46,412 nucleotides of DNA from Alphaproteobacteria bacterium (GTDB taxonomy: Bacteria; Pseudomonadota; Alphaproteobacteria; JACZXZ01), in the NCBI GenBank assembly GCA_035625915.1, contig DASPOR010000233.1, positions 1 through 46,412 on the forward strand, given 5' to 3'. Below the pieces are notes generated by a model. It saw only the letters and a program-made list of their open reading frames with translations. It was not told the DNA's origin and did not search any database. Below, in pieces: positions 34,868-44,553 of the stretch (within the stretch, counting starts at the first letter, position 1; the number at the start of each line of letters is the position of its first letter). The translations under genes and the position numbers were made by a program.

Positions 34868-35399
34868 TGAAAATCGCCCCTTCGTTCCGGTCAACATCGC
34901 GGTCCTGACCATTTCCGACACACGCGAGGCTGCTGCCGACAAATCGGGCGACACACTCGCCGAGCGTCTCGTCGGCGCGGGCCACAAGCTCGCGGCGCGA
35001 GCGATCGTCAAGGACGATATCGCCGCGATCGTCGCCAAGCTCAAGGAATGGATTGCCGATCCCACAGTCGATGTCGTGATATCGACTGGCGGTACGGGGG
35101 TCACCGGTCGCGACGTGACACCCGAAGCACATCTCGCGGTGTACGAAAAGGAAATCCGCGGCTTTGGCGAGCTATTTCGGATGCTTTCCTACGAGAAAGT
35201 CAAGACCTCGACCATGCAATCCCGTGCTGTGGGGGGGGTTGCAGGTGGGACCTACCTTTTCGCCTTGCCCGGAAGCCCGAGCGCATGTCGCGACGGCTGG
35301 GACGAGATTTTGCGCTGGCAGCTCGATTCGCGTTATCGCCCCTGCAATTTGGTCGAATTGATGCCGCGGCTTCAGGAACATCTGAAGCGCGCAAGCTGA
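34854..35399 (+). CDS. moaB: Molybdenum cofactor biosynthesis protein B
   Basis: This 181-residue protein belongs to the MoaB/MogA family, which adenylates molybdopterin during molybdenum cofactor assembly. The hallmark GGTGVTGRDVTPEA is at about 82-95, and the C-terminal LPGSPSACRDGW segment is present. It begins 14 bases before the slt stop codon. Its 3' end overlaps the convergent glycosyltransferase gene by 28 bases. A run of eight G lies inside the gene at 35231-35238. Confidence 0.93.
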   Translation: MAGIDENRPFVPVNIAVLTISDTREAAADKSGDTLAERLVGAGHKLAARAIVKDDIAAIVAKLKEWIADPTVDVVISTGGTGVTGRDVTPEAHLAVYEKEIRGFGELFRMLSYEKVKTSTMQSRAVGGVAGGTYLFALPGSPSACRDGWDEILRWQLDSRYRPCNLVELMPRLQEHLKRAS

Positions 35400-35995
35400 G
35401 AACGCTCGCGCCAACGCAAATAGCTCTCGCCGTCATCCACGTCATCGAGCTCTGCGAGCATTGCCACGCGTAGGCGCGGCGCCACACCGGCGAGTGTATC
35501 CGCCAGCGCATATGCACTCGACCAGCGAACATTATGGAAGAGTGGCGGCAATCGAGGCCGGCGCCTTGCGCCGACCAGCCAGTAACCCCCGTCCTTCGCC
35601 GGTCCGAATACGAGATCGTGACTGCCCAATGTGCGGAAGGCGGCGTCGATTTGCCAACGCTCGATTTCCGGGATGTCGCTCCCGACAATCACGACAGGAC
35701 CGGGCGGCAATTCGTTCAATGGACGACGCATGCGCGCGCCTAGGTCGCCCCGACCCTGCGTGCGCCGCGTGATTCCGCGCGGCGAGATACGAAGCGTCTT
35801 CACCCGCCCCTCCGGCGAAACATAGAGCCAGCATTTCCAGCGCCTGTCGCGCCCAAGGCGGCGCATGACGAGAGCAAGCGAGTTACGGTAGAAACCAAGT
35901 GCGGCAATTCCGCCGATATCGGCAGCCAGGCGGCGCTTGACCCTGCCGAGGCGTGGGATTTTTGCCATGATGACGAGATGCCGCCTCACTCTCAT
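35372..35995 (-). CDS. Small glycosyltransferase-like protein (DUF2064/TIGR04282 type)
   Basis: This 207-residue single-domain protein has a nucleotide-sugar transferase-like fold: IMAKIPRLGRVKRRLA at the start, 'VVIVGSDIPEI' as the metal/nucleotide motif, and FGPAKDGGYWLVG. This matches the DUF2064 family, some members of which are named for arsenosugar biosynthesis. It is the second gene of a minus-strand pair, starting 4 bases before the stop of the GT2 gene. No ArsM or radical SAM ArsS is in the pair, so the arsenosugar label should be treated with care. Confidence 0.82.
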   Translation of the reverse strand: MRVRRHLVIMAKIPRLGRVKRRLAADIGGIAALGFYRNSLALVMRRLGRDRRWKCWLYVSPEGRVKTLRISPRGITRRTQGRGDLGARMRRPLNELPPGPVVIVGSDIPEIERWQIDAAFRTLGSHDLVFGPAKDGGYWLVGARRRPRLPPLFHNVRWSSAYALADTLAGVAPRLRVAMLAELDDVDDGESYLRWRERSQLARFRCS

Positions 35996-36681
35996 GCGTA
36001 GAGCCGGCGTATGAGGCCCGGCGGAATACCGAGGAAATAGAGCGCGAGGCAGGACAAATTACGCATCGAACGCAGGAGCCACCCGTCGCGCCGATAGCGT
36101 TCTGCCGATGTAACGGCGCGCGAATTAAGCATGATGAGGCGCCTGCGCCCAATGCGTCGCACCATATCGACGTCCTCCATGAGCGGCAGGGGCGCGAAAC
36201 CCCCAAGTTCGCGGTAAAAGTGCTGGGCGATCAAAAGACCCTGATCGCCGTAAGGCATTGCAAGGAGGCGGCATCGCAATGCGACGATGCGCTCAAGGCG
36301 GCGTGCCGAAGCACTATTGTCGTCGAGCGCAAAGCGAAATACCGCGGCGTGCTCAGCATTCTCCGGCCGCTCGATGAAATGCGTAACCTCGCGGCTCCAT
36401 CCTGGCACGAGACGCGTATCAGCATGGAGGAAAAGGAGCCAATCGCCCCGTGCCGCTTCACCACCCGCCCTGAGTTGACTGCCGCGTCCCGCTTCGATGG
36501 CGAGCACTCTGGCGTTGTGGCCGCGCGCGCGGGAAACGGAATCGTCCGACGATCCGCCGTCGACGACAACGTACTCAAACGTGATGGCGGCTTCCCGCAG
36601 CTCGGCAAGTGCGTTAAATGTGGCATCGAGCGTCGCGGCTGCGTCGAGAGTCGGGATCACGATGCTGAGCGAAGGTGTCAC
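35992..36681 (-). CDS. GT2 glycosyltransferase (TIGR04283 type)
   Basis: This 229-residue GT2 protein opens with LSIVIPTLDAAATL and contains DGGSSDDSV, the 'GRGSQLRAGGEAARGDWLLFLHADT' segment with its acidic motif, and FAPLPLMEDVDMVRRIGR near the C-terminus. A short hydrophobic stretch near the end may attach it to the membrane. It pairs with the DUF2064-type gene (4-base overlap), the common arrangement for this couple, which was named from arsenosugar loci. The sugar and acceptor are not known. Confidence 0.87.
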   Translation of the reverse strand: MTPSLSIVIPTLDAAATLDATFNALAELREAAITFEYVVVDGGSSDDSVSRARGHNARVLAIEAGRGSQLRAGGEAARGDWLLFLHADTRLVPGWSREVTHFIERPENAEHAAVFRFALDDNSASARRLERIVALRCRLLAMPYGDQGLLIAQHFYRELGGFAPLPLMEDVDMVRRIGRRRLIMLNSRAVTSAERYRRDGWLLRSMRNLSCLALYFLGIPPGLIRRLYA

Positions 36682-36734
36682 GCGTTTCCATTGGGCGAGT
36701 TGCGGCGATACACTCGCCTACCACAGACGGGTGC

Positions 36735-37829
36735 ATGGCCCAACTGAAAACCATGGCGATTGCTGAGGACAATCCGATATCGATGCTGCCCAACCTCGTG
36801 GCTTGCCTCGAAGCCTTGCGCGCACTGCCGGATTTTGCGGCACTTGACGCCAATGCGCTCGAGCCGGCCGGCTTCACCGGAATGGCGCACGATCACATCC
36901 GCATCAAGGGGCAAGGCCTCATCCTGCGCGTCCCCCGTGTTTCACAGTGGGGCCTCGCCGCCGTCGTCAATCTCGCCTATCAAAGTGCGTGCTTCCGCCG
37001 CGCCTACGCAAGCGGCCATACGCCAGCACTCCATTCGGTGCTGCCGCCGAGTACCGATTTGCCGATGGGGGCACTTCTCGTCGAGGAGATCGAGGGCCGT
37101 AAGCCTCGCCTTCCAGGAGATTTGGCTGCAATCGGAGCAGCGATCGGCGCCATGCACGGCCTCACGCTCCCGCGAATCGAGGATCGCCGCCCACTCCTCT
37201 CACCGATCAATTCGCTTGCGGCGACACTTAAAACCATCACATTGCAAGCGGCTTTTCTCGAGTCCGCCGGACTCAATGTGGACACATTGAGAGCTCTCCG
37301 CGACGAGCTCGATTGGGCCCGAAAATTCGTCGACCGATATGCACAGCCGACCGAGCCGACATCCCTCATTCTGACCGACAGCCATCCGGGCAACTTCGTG
37401 ATCCACCTCTCCGGGAAGGCCTTTTTTGTCGATCTCGAAAAGGCGCTCTATGGGCTACCCGCAATCGACTTGGCGCATGCAACACTGTACACCTCGACGC
37501 GCTTCGATCCCGATATCGACGCCGTCCTGACCGAAGGGGAGACGGCGAGCTTCTATCGGGATTATTTGGCGAAGGTAGAGGCGAGACGTGCTGCGCAGCT
37601 TCGGCCGTGGCTCGCCCCGCTTCGGCGCCTCGTTTGGCTGCGGACAATGACTTGGTGCGCCAAATGGACGGTCGAATCGCGCGGGAGCGGCGGGTGGTCG
37701 CGGCAGCGGCTCGATGCGCGCACGCGCAGCCATATGGAGGCGTGCCTCAAGGACTTCTTCGATCCTGCGACGGTCGCGCGTCAGCGCAGCGAATGGAGCG
37801 GCGGGCGAGCCGTCGAGTTCGGCGCGTGA
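36735..37829 (+). CDS. Aminoglycoside phosphotransferase/choline-kinase-fold protein
   Basis: This protein of about 364 residues has the catalytic loop LTDSHPGNFVI followed by FFVDLEKALYG, equivalent to the HxDxxxxN and D(x)D motifs of APH/choline kinase-fold phosphotransferases. The usual catalytic aspartate (HGDxHPGN) is represented by TDSHPGN, so Asp and Asn are kept. The N-terminal nucleotide-binding lobe is weakly conserved. The substrate is unknown. The ATG at 36735 is one of two reasonable starts (36735 or 36753); the longer frame to 36675 would overlap the divergent GT2 gene. Its stop codon overlaps the GTG start of the 2OG oxygenase by 4 bases, so the two are probably one functional unit. 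Confidence 0.72.
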   Translation: MAQLKTMAIAEDNPISMLPNLVACLEALRALPDFAALDANALEPAGFTGMAHDHIRIKGQGLILRVPRVSQWGLAAVVNLAYQSACFRRAYASGHTPALHSVLPPSTDLPMGALLVEEIEGRKPRLPGDLAAIGAAIGAMHGLTLPRIEDRRPLLSPINSLAATLKTITLQAAFLESAGLNVDTLRALRDELDWARKFVDRYAQPTEPTSLILTDSHPGNFVIHLSGKAFFVDLEKALYGLPAIDLAHATLYTSTRFDPDIDAVLTEGETASFYRDYLAKVEARRAAQLRPWLAPLRRLVWLRTMTWCAKWTVESRGSGGWSRQRLDARTRSHMEACLKDFFDPATVARQRSEWSGGRAVEFGA

Positions 37830-38539
37830 GCAAAAAGGCCGCTGCGGAATTTCCGAACATCGATCCCGCAGCCCTCGCTGCGGGCCTCGATCGGGACGGC
37901 TATACAATCGTCCCCGCTCTTCTTGGTGCCGATGCTTGCCGCGATCTTGCGGCACTCTATGACCGCGAAGAGCTTTTCCGAAGCAGGATCGTGATGGCGC
38001 GCCATGCCTTCGGCCTCGGCGAGTATAAATACTTTCGCTATCCCCTGCCTTCGGTCATTCAGTCGCTCCGCGAAACCCTATATTCCCACCTCGTCGTAAC
38101 GGCCAACCGTTGGTGCGAGTGGCTCGGCGCCGAGGAGCGCTATCCCGCGACACTTGTCGACTATCTTGCAATCTGCCACGAGGCGGGACAGGCACGCCCC
38201 ACGCCCCTCATCCTCAAATACGAAGCGGGCGGCTACAATTGCCTCCACCAGGACCTCTACGGTGCTCTGGCCTTCCCGCTCCAGGCGACGATACTGCTTT
38301 CATCGCCGAGGGACGATTTCACCGGCGGGGAATTTCTCCTCGTTGAGCAGCGTCCGCGTGCCCAATCGAAAGGCGAGGTGGTAGCCCTCGCTCGGGGAGA
38401 CGCCGTCATCTTTGCGGTCAATCGGCGGCCTGTCGCGGGCAAGCGCGGATTCTACCGCGTTGCCTTGCGCCACGGCGTGAGCCGCGTGCACAGCGGCCAT
38501 CGCCACACCCTGGGCATCATCTTCCATGACGCCGCGTAA
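37826..38539 (+). CDS. 2OG-Fe(II) oxygenase (PF09859/DUF2086 type)
   Basis: This 237-residue protein is a 2-oxoglutarate/Fe(II) dioxygenase. The iron ligands H141-x-D143 (in CLHQDLYG) and probably H216, and a 2OG-binding Arg ten residues later (R226), are all present, within the family-specific blocks 'KYEAGGYN', 'FTGGEFLLVEQRPR' and HTLGIIFHDA. The start is a GTG at 37826 forming a GTGA overlap with the upstream kinase-like gene. The substrate is unknown. It is followed after 74 bp by a radical SAM gene on the same strand. Confidence 0.87.
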   Translation: MSKKAAAEFPNIDPAALAAGLDRDGYTIVPALLGADACRDLAALYDREELFRSRIVMARHAFGLGEYKYFRYPLPSVIQSLRETLYSHLVVTANRWCEWLGAEERYPATLVDYLAICHEAGQARPTPLILKYEAGGYNCLHQDLYGALAFPLQATILLSSPRDDFTGGEFLLVEQRPRAQSKGEVVALARGDAVIFAVNRRPVAGKRGFYRVALRHGVSRVHSGHRHTLGIIFHDAA

Positions 38540-38613
38540 GCACGCCAAAGGGCATTGCCGGGTTCCCGATCGATGTTCTTGAAATGTTCTGGCAACTACA
38601 CTAAAGTCCCGCG

Positions 38614-39708
38614 ATGGACGAAAGGCTGCCTGATATGCCTCGCAAAGGGCGAGGAGCAGTGTCGAACGCGACCGGCCGCTTCGAGCCTACGCATTATGAG
38701 CGCACCGACGACGGTTGGGGCCGAGCGACACCGGGCGACAGCGACGACGAACCGCCTCCCCTACGCACGACGGTCACACTCGATACCTCGCGTTCTGCGA
38801 TTGTGCGCAACCAATCGCCTGACATCCCATTCGACCGTTCGATCAATCCCTATCGGGGCTGCGAGCATGGCTGCATTTATTGCTTCGCCCGGCCGACACA
38901 CGCGTATCTTGGTCTGTCACCCGGCCTCGACTTCGAGAGTCGGCTTCTTGCGAAGCCAGACGCTCCAAAACTTCTCGCAGACGAGTTGCGCAAGCCTGGC
39001 TATCAGGTCGAGCCGCTAGCCCTCGGCACCAACACCGATCCGTACCAGCCGATTGAGCGCGAGTTCAAGATCACGCGCGGCATTCTCGAAGTCCTGCGCG
39101 ACTACAATCACCCCGTCATGATCACGACGAAGTCGACGCTCATCCTGCGCGACCTCGACATTTTGGCGCCGATGGCAGCCAAGGGCCTCGCGCGCGCTGC
39201 CCTCTCCATCACGACCCTTGACCCCGATACAGCCCGAGTGATGGAACCACGGGCGCCGCGCCCGGAGCGGCGACTTGAGACGGTTCGCGCGCTGAGTGCC
39301 GCAGGCATTCCGGCGTCCGTGTTGACGGCACCCATCATTCCCGCCCTCAATGACTGGGAAATCGAGCGTTTGCTCGAAGCCTCGGTTGCGCATGGCGCGG
39401 TCGATGCGGGTTACGTGCTGCTGCGCCTTCCGCTCGAGATCAAGGACCTCTTCATCGAGTGGCTCGAGGCGCATTTCCCCAAGCGCGCCAAGCATGTGCT
39501 GGCGCTCATGCGCGAGATGCGCGGCGGCAAGCTCTACGACGCAGAGTTCGGCACTCGCTTTTCGGGAAAAGGACCCTATGCCGAAATGATCGCGAAGCGA
39601 TTTCGCCTCGCCTGCAACAGGCTCGGCATCGGGAAAAAGCGCCGGCGCCTCGATTGCTCACAATTCATGCCGCCGCCGCGAACTGGCGATCAGCTTGCAC
39701 TATTTTGA
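38614..39708 (+). CDS. Radical SAM protein (PA0069/SplB-like)
   Basis: The 364-residue protein has the radical SAM cluster motif C83-x3-C87-x2-C90 in RGCEHGCIYCFA, the NPYRGC lead-in and the 'ALGTNTDPYQPIE' segment typical of the PA0069 family related to spore photoproduct lyase. The first 60 residues are polar and likely disordered. The reaction is unknown. Related proteins are often found near DNA repair or oxygenase genes. The gene stands between the 2OG oxygenase and a DUF427 gene. Confidence 0.88.
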   Translation: MDERLPDMPRKGRGAVSNATGRFEPTHYERTDDGWGRATPGDSDDEPPPLRTTVTLDTSRSAIVRNQSPDIPFDRSINPYRGCEHGCIYCFARPTHAYLGLSPGLDFESRLLAKPDAPKLLADELRKPGYQVEPLALGTNTDPYQPIEREFKITRGILEVLRDYNHPVMITTKSTLILRDLDILAPMAAKGLARAALSITTLDPDTARVMEPRAPRPERRLETVRALSAAGIPASVLTAPIIPALNDWEIERLLEASVAHGAVDAGYVLLRLPLEIKDLFIEWLEAHFPKRAKHVLALMREMRGGKLYDAEFGTRFSGKGPYAEMIAKRFRLACNRLGIGKKRRRLDCSQFMPPPRTGDQLALF

Positions 39709-39834
39709 GTCCGAAATTTCAATCGGACGAATCGCCGATGGATCGACCCAGTTTTCCGGCTGATTGGGATCGGGTGTACTCTGGAGCTCTCAGGAGATAG
39801 AATTACGCCCTATTCTTTCGAGGAGCGTCCCAGC

Positions 39835-40116
39835 ATGAAGGCAATCCTGAAGGATCGCGTGGTCGCGGAAAGTGACGACATTGTGGAATGTGGCGGCTAT
39901 CAATATTTCCCGAGTAATGCGGTAAGGAAGGAATGGCTCGTGAAGGCGCCCAAGACGGAATCGGATCGCGCCTGCCCTCACGGGGTCCAATTCTATGATG
40001 TCGTGATCGATGGGGTGCCCCACAAGCGCGCCGCCTGGTCCTACGAGGCGCCACGGCCCTCGATGAACCAAGTCGCCAACCGTTTTGGCTTTTGGGAAGA
40101 CGTCGAGGTGCGCTGA
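39835..40116 (+). CDS. DUF427 domain protein
   Basis: This 93-residue protein has the DUF427 pattern: ATLKD-like start (MKAILKDRVVAES), YFP near residues 24-26, a Cys-Pro-His turn near residue 47, and AAWSYEAPRPSM at about residue 66. The fold is a small all-beta barrel and the biochemical role is unknown. Cysteines at 19 and 47 could be of interest. It lies upstream of rnhB with a 28-bp gap and may be co-transcribed. Confidence 0.85.
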   Translation: MKAILKDRVVAESDDIVECGGYQYFPSNAVRKEWLVKAPKTESDRACPHGVQFYDVVIDGVPHKRAAWSYEAPRPSMNQVANRFGFWEDVEVR

Positions 40117-40144
40117 AACTCATATCCCTTGATGCACTGTCGCC

Positions 40145-40787
40145 GTGCCGAATCTCTTCCACGAGCTTGAAGCGACGGGCGTCGTCTGCGGCGTGGACGA
40201 GGCCGGACGCGGACCCTGGGCGGGGCCGGTTGTGGCCGCCGCCGTCATTCTCGGGCGCAGCCGTGCTGCACTCTGCGCGCTGCCCGCAGTTTTCCTCAAA
40301 GATCTCGACGATTCGAAGCGCCTCGCGCCAGAGCGCCGTGAACGGCTTTGCCATGCCCTCCGCGAAGCCGCGCGGGACGGATCAGTCGTTTTCGGCATCG
40401 CGGCGGCGAGCGTTGCGGAGATCGATCGACTCAATATCCTAGGCGCTACACACCTTGCCATGGCAAGGGCCGTTGTCGCACTTCGCGTGCGTCCCGACCT
40501 CGCGCTGATCGACGGCAATCGCGCGCCGCCGCTTCCTTGTGCAGTCAAAACGATCGTTCGCGGCGACGGGCTGAGCCTGTCGATTGCGGCCGCTTCGGTG
40601 CTTGCCAAGGTCACCCGCGACCGCCTCATGTCGCGACTTGGTGCGCGCTACCCCGACTTCCGTTGGGAACAAAATATGGGGTATGGCACGCAATTTCACC
40701 GCGAGGCCTTGTATCGCCATGGTCCCACCCCTCATCATCGCCTGAGCTTCGACCCGGTGCGATCGCGGCAGGGTTCGTTAAGTATTT

Positions 40788-40789
<2 letters not shown>
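40145..40789 (+). CDS. rnhB: Ribonuclease HII
   Basis: This 214-residue nuclease removes ribonucleotides and RNA primers from RNA/DNA hybrids. The active-site block VDEAGRGPWAGPV supplies D18 and E19, and D123 in LIDGN is the third acid; SLSIAAASVLAKVTRD follows. The start is a GTG at 40145. The order rnhB-ccrM is common in alphaproteobacteria. Confidence 0.96.
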
Positions 40790-41935
<1,146 letters not shown>

Positions 41936-41965
41936 ACGCTCTCGCAAACTCCTCCTCTCATGTGC

Positions 41966-43318
41966 TCAACTCGCCGCCGCGGCCGCATCGACACTCGGCA
42001 GAACGAGCGTAACACGAAGCCCGCCGAGACTTGCACTCCCGAGCGAAACGCTGCCGCCGTAGAGCTCCGCGATATCGCGCACGATCGCAAGCCCGAGCCC
42101 TGTGCCGGGGACGGCCTCGTCGAGGCGCTTACCGCGCTCGAACACTTGCGCACGCTCCTCCGGGGAAAGCCCGGGTCCATCGTCCTCGACGTCGACGACC
42201 GCGCGCTGGTCCGCGCGCGCGAGCTTCACCACGACGCGTTTTCGTGCCCATTTGCAGCCATTGTCCATGACGTTGCCGAGTATCTCCTCGAGGTCCTGCC
42301 GCTCGCCACGAAAGGCGATCCCGGGATCGCCTTCGACGGCGATAGTGATTCCCCGATCGATGTGGATGCGCTCGAGCGTGCGCTGAAGATCCTCGACAAC
42401 CGGCAGGATGTACGTTCGCGCGCCGAGCACGCGGGCGCGCGCCGCCGTCCGCGCACGCGCGAGGTAGTGGTCGACCTGGCGTCGCATGACGCCGGTTTGT
42501 CGCGCCACGGAGTCGGCGAGCGGGCCCGTGGAGTCGCCCGACTCGTTCGAGAGAACTGCAAGCGGTGTCTTCAGTGCATGTGCGAGGTTGCCGACATGGG
42601 TGCGTGCGCGTTCGACCACGTCGGCGTTGTGCTCGAGCAGTGCGTTGAGCTCGTCCGCAAGCGGCTGCACTTCCTTTGGAAAGCTGCCCTCGAGCCGCTC
42701 CGCTCGCCCGGCGCGAATTGCCGCCAGTGCGGCCTCCATGCGTCTCAGCGGAATGAGGCCGAAGCGCACTTGGATGAATACCGCCGCAATCAATCCACCG
42801 CCGAGGAGTGCAAGCGCCCATGCAAGCGCTTTGTCGAACCGAGCCACCTCGCTGCCGATTTCACTTTGCTCCGCAGCGACAATGTAATGGAGCCGATCGG
42901 GCATATTTGGCAATGAAACGTCCCGCTCGACGACCCGTAGACGATTCTCGTCGGGGCCGTCGATTTCATAGATGAGGAGTGTACCGCCCTCGTCCGGCCG
43001 CGCGTCGAGCACCATGTCCCAAAGAGACCGCGAACGCAGGATTGGGCCATGCGGCCCCGCAATCTCCCAGTACCAGCCGGAATAGGGTTGCGTGAAGCGC
43101 GGTTCGCCGAGCCCACGCGCAAGCTCGAGCCGGCCCGCAGCACCCGCCCGGCTTACCGCGATAAGCCCGTCGAGATAGACTTCAAGGCGTGCGTCGAAGC
43201 TGCGCTCGACCGAGTCCTCGAAGATGCCGGATAGTGCAAAGCCGCCTGCGACCAGCGCGGCGGCGATCCATAAGCCCGCCCCTGCCACAAGGCGAAAGGC
43301 GAGCGAATTGAATTTCAC
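41966..43318 (-). CDS. Two-component sensor histidine kinase (PhoQ-like)
   Basis: This 450-residue membrane kinase has a transmembrane span at about 10-30, a periplasmic sensor domain to about 165, a second span at about 165-185, a HAMP-type linker, the phosphoacceptor block NLAHALKTPLAVL, and a C-terminal ATPase domain with DNGCKWA (N box), DDGPGLSPEE (G1) and GTGLGLAIV (G2). It overlaps the response regulator gene by 4 bases and is its partner. The PhoQ-like organisation, together with PepSY proteins on both sides, suggests sensing of envelope, cation or acid stress. The signal itself is not readable. Confidence 0.92.
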   Translation of the reverse strand: MKFNSLAFRLVAGAGLWIAAALVAGGFALSGIFEDSVERSFDARLEVYLDGLIAVSRAGAAGRLELARGLGEPRFTQPYSGWYWEIAGPHGPILRSRSLWDMVLDARPDEGGTLLIYEIDGPDENRLRVVERDVSLPNMPDRLHYIVAAEQSEIGSEVARFDKALAWALALLGGGLIAAVFIQVRFGLIPLRRMEAALAAIRAGRAERLEGSFPKEVQPLADELNALLEHNADVVERARTHVGNLAHALKTPLAVLSNESGDSTGPLADSVARQTGVMRRQVDHYLARARTAARARVLGARTYILPVVEDLQRTLERIHIDRGITIAVEGDPGIAFRGERQDLEEILGNVMDNGCKWARKRVVVKLARADQRAVVDVEDDGPGLSPEERAQVFERGKRLDEAVPGTGLGLAIVRDIAELYGGSVSLGSASLGGLRVTLVLPSVDAAAAAS

Positions 43319-44007
43319 GGCGAAGCCTCGGGACCCTTGGCCCGTGAATCGGGCGGGGTGAGCTGATAGCCGAGCCCCCGAACGGTTTGAATCAGCTCGG
43401 CGCCAATCTTCTTCCTCAATCGTCCGATGAAGACCTCGATCGTGTTCGAGTCCCGATCAAAATCCTGGTCGTAGAGATGCTCCGTCAGTTCTGTGCGCGA
43501 CACGACCCGGCCGCGATGGTGGAGGAGGTATGCGAGCAGTCGATATTCCTGCGCAGTGAGCTTGACTGGCACGCCGTCGCGAGTGACGCGAGAGCTGCGC
43601 GTATCGAGGCGGAGTGGACCGCATTCGAGCTCTGCACTTGCATGGCCGGCGGCCCGCCGGATAAGCGCCCTTAGCCGTGCGAGCACCTCTTCCATTTGGA
43701 ACGGCTTCGTGACGTAGTCGTCCGCACCGGCATCGAAGCCCGCCACCTTCTCGCTCCAGCGATCGCGTGCGGTCAGGATGAGGACGGGCATGTTGCGGCC
43801 GGCACGACGCCACCGCTCGAGCACGGTAATGCCGTCGACCACCGGCAGTCCGAGATCGAGCACCACCGCATCATAGGCCTCGGCCTCGCCGAGGTAATGA
43901 GCTTGCTCGCCATCGTGGGCGAGGTCGACCGCGTATCCCGCCCCTTTTAACGCCTCCGCGATCTGGCGTGCGAGTTCAGGGTCGTCCTCGACGGCGAGGA
44001 TACGCAT
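43315..44007 (-). CDS. OmpR/PhoP-type response regulator
   Basis: This 230-residue regulator has a receiver domain with D8, D9, the phosphorylated D51 and K101 (in YVTKPF), then a winged-helix DNA-binding domain ending in TVRGLGYQL. It is the first gene of the kinase operon and directly follows the small PepSY gene (3-bp gap) on the same strand. The set is most likely one transcript. Confidence 0.94.
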   Translation of the reverse strand: MRILAVEDDPELARQIAEALKGAGYAVDLAHDGEQAHYLGEAEAYDAVVLDLGLPVVDGITVLERWRRAGRNMPVLILTARDRWSEKVAGFDAGADDYVTKPFQMEEVLARLRALIRRAAGHASAELECGPLRLDTRSSRVTRDGVPVKLTAQEYRLLAYLLHHRGRVVSRTELTEHLYDQDFDRDSNTIEVFIGRLRKKIGAELIQTVRGLGYQLTPPDSRAKGPEASP

Positions 44008-44010
44008 GGC

Positions 44011-44358
44011 TCACGAGCCCGCGTGGCAGGCGTCCAAGGCGCCCTGTCCCTTCACTTTGAGGATTTGGGTCGTCGCCGCATCGACGTCGAGGCGAAGGAT
44101 ATCCCCTTTGGGCATCATCATGCGCAGTTGGTAAAGCCAGAGGTCGCCGCCCTCGCGGGAGGTGCGTTCAAGTTCGACCTCGATCACTTTGCCGCGGCAG
44201 CGACTCTGGACCGAATTCACGATCTCGCCCAAAGGCCGGATTTGACCGGAGGTGAGCGCTTCGCGTGCGAGTTCGTGGTCGTCGCTGGCCACAGCCAACC
44301 CTGGCGTTCCCGGCACTAGCGCCAGGGCCGCGACCAACGCACGTATTGGATCTCGCAT
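44011..44358 (-). CDS. Small secreted PepSY-domain protein
   Basis: This 115-residue protein has a signal peptide (IRALVAALALVPGTPGLAVA) and one PepSY-like domain (REALTSGQIRPLGEIV through ILRLDVDAATTQIL). PepSY proteins are small periplasmic domains thought to bind peptides or modulate partner enzymes and kinases. The ATG at 44358 is preferred over the longer frame to 44412 because it places the signal peptide at the N-terminus. It leads the two-component operon and may modulate the kinase. Confidence 0.85.
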   Translation of the reverse strand: MRDPIRALVAALALVPGTPGLAVASDDHELAREALTSGQIRPLGEIVNSVQSRCRGKVIEVELERTSREGGDLWLYQLRMMMPKGDILRLDVDAATTQILKVKGQGALDACHAGS

Positions 44359-44553
44359 GGTGCCTAAATAGGCCGCACCAGCTGAACGCGAGATGAACGC
44401 TTCTCTCAGCATAGGTTCAGGGAGAATAGTCGAAATTCAGAGCCGAAACAAATGGACCAGACAACAGCCGACGGCGTTCGCACCGCGCAAGGTCGGACTT
44501 GCCCGCTAACGCTGGACTTGAAATGCGAGGGCTGGAGACGGGGACATTCACGC

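Noticed and set aside
41960..42916. 318-residue plus-strand frame
   Set aside because: It is antisense to the histidine kinase; composition is Arg/His-rich and no motif is present.
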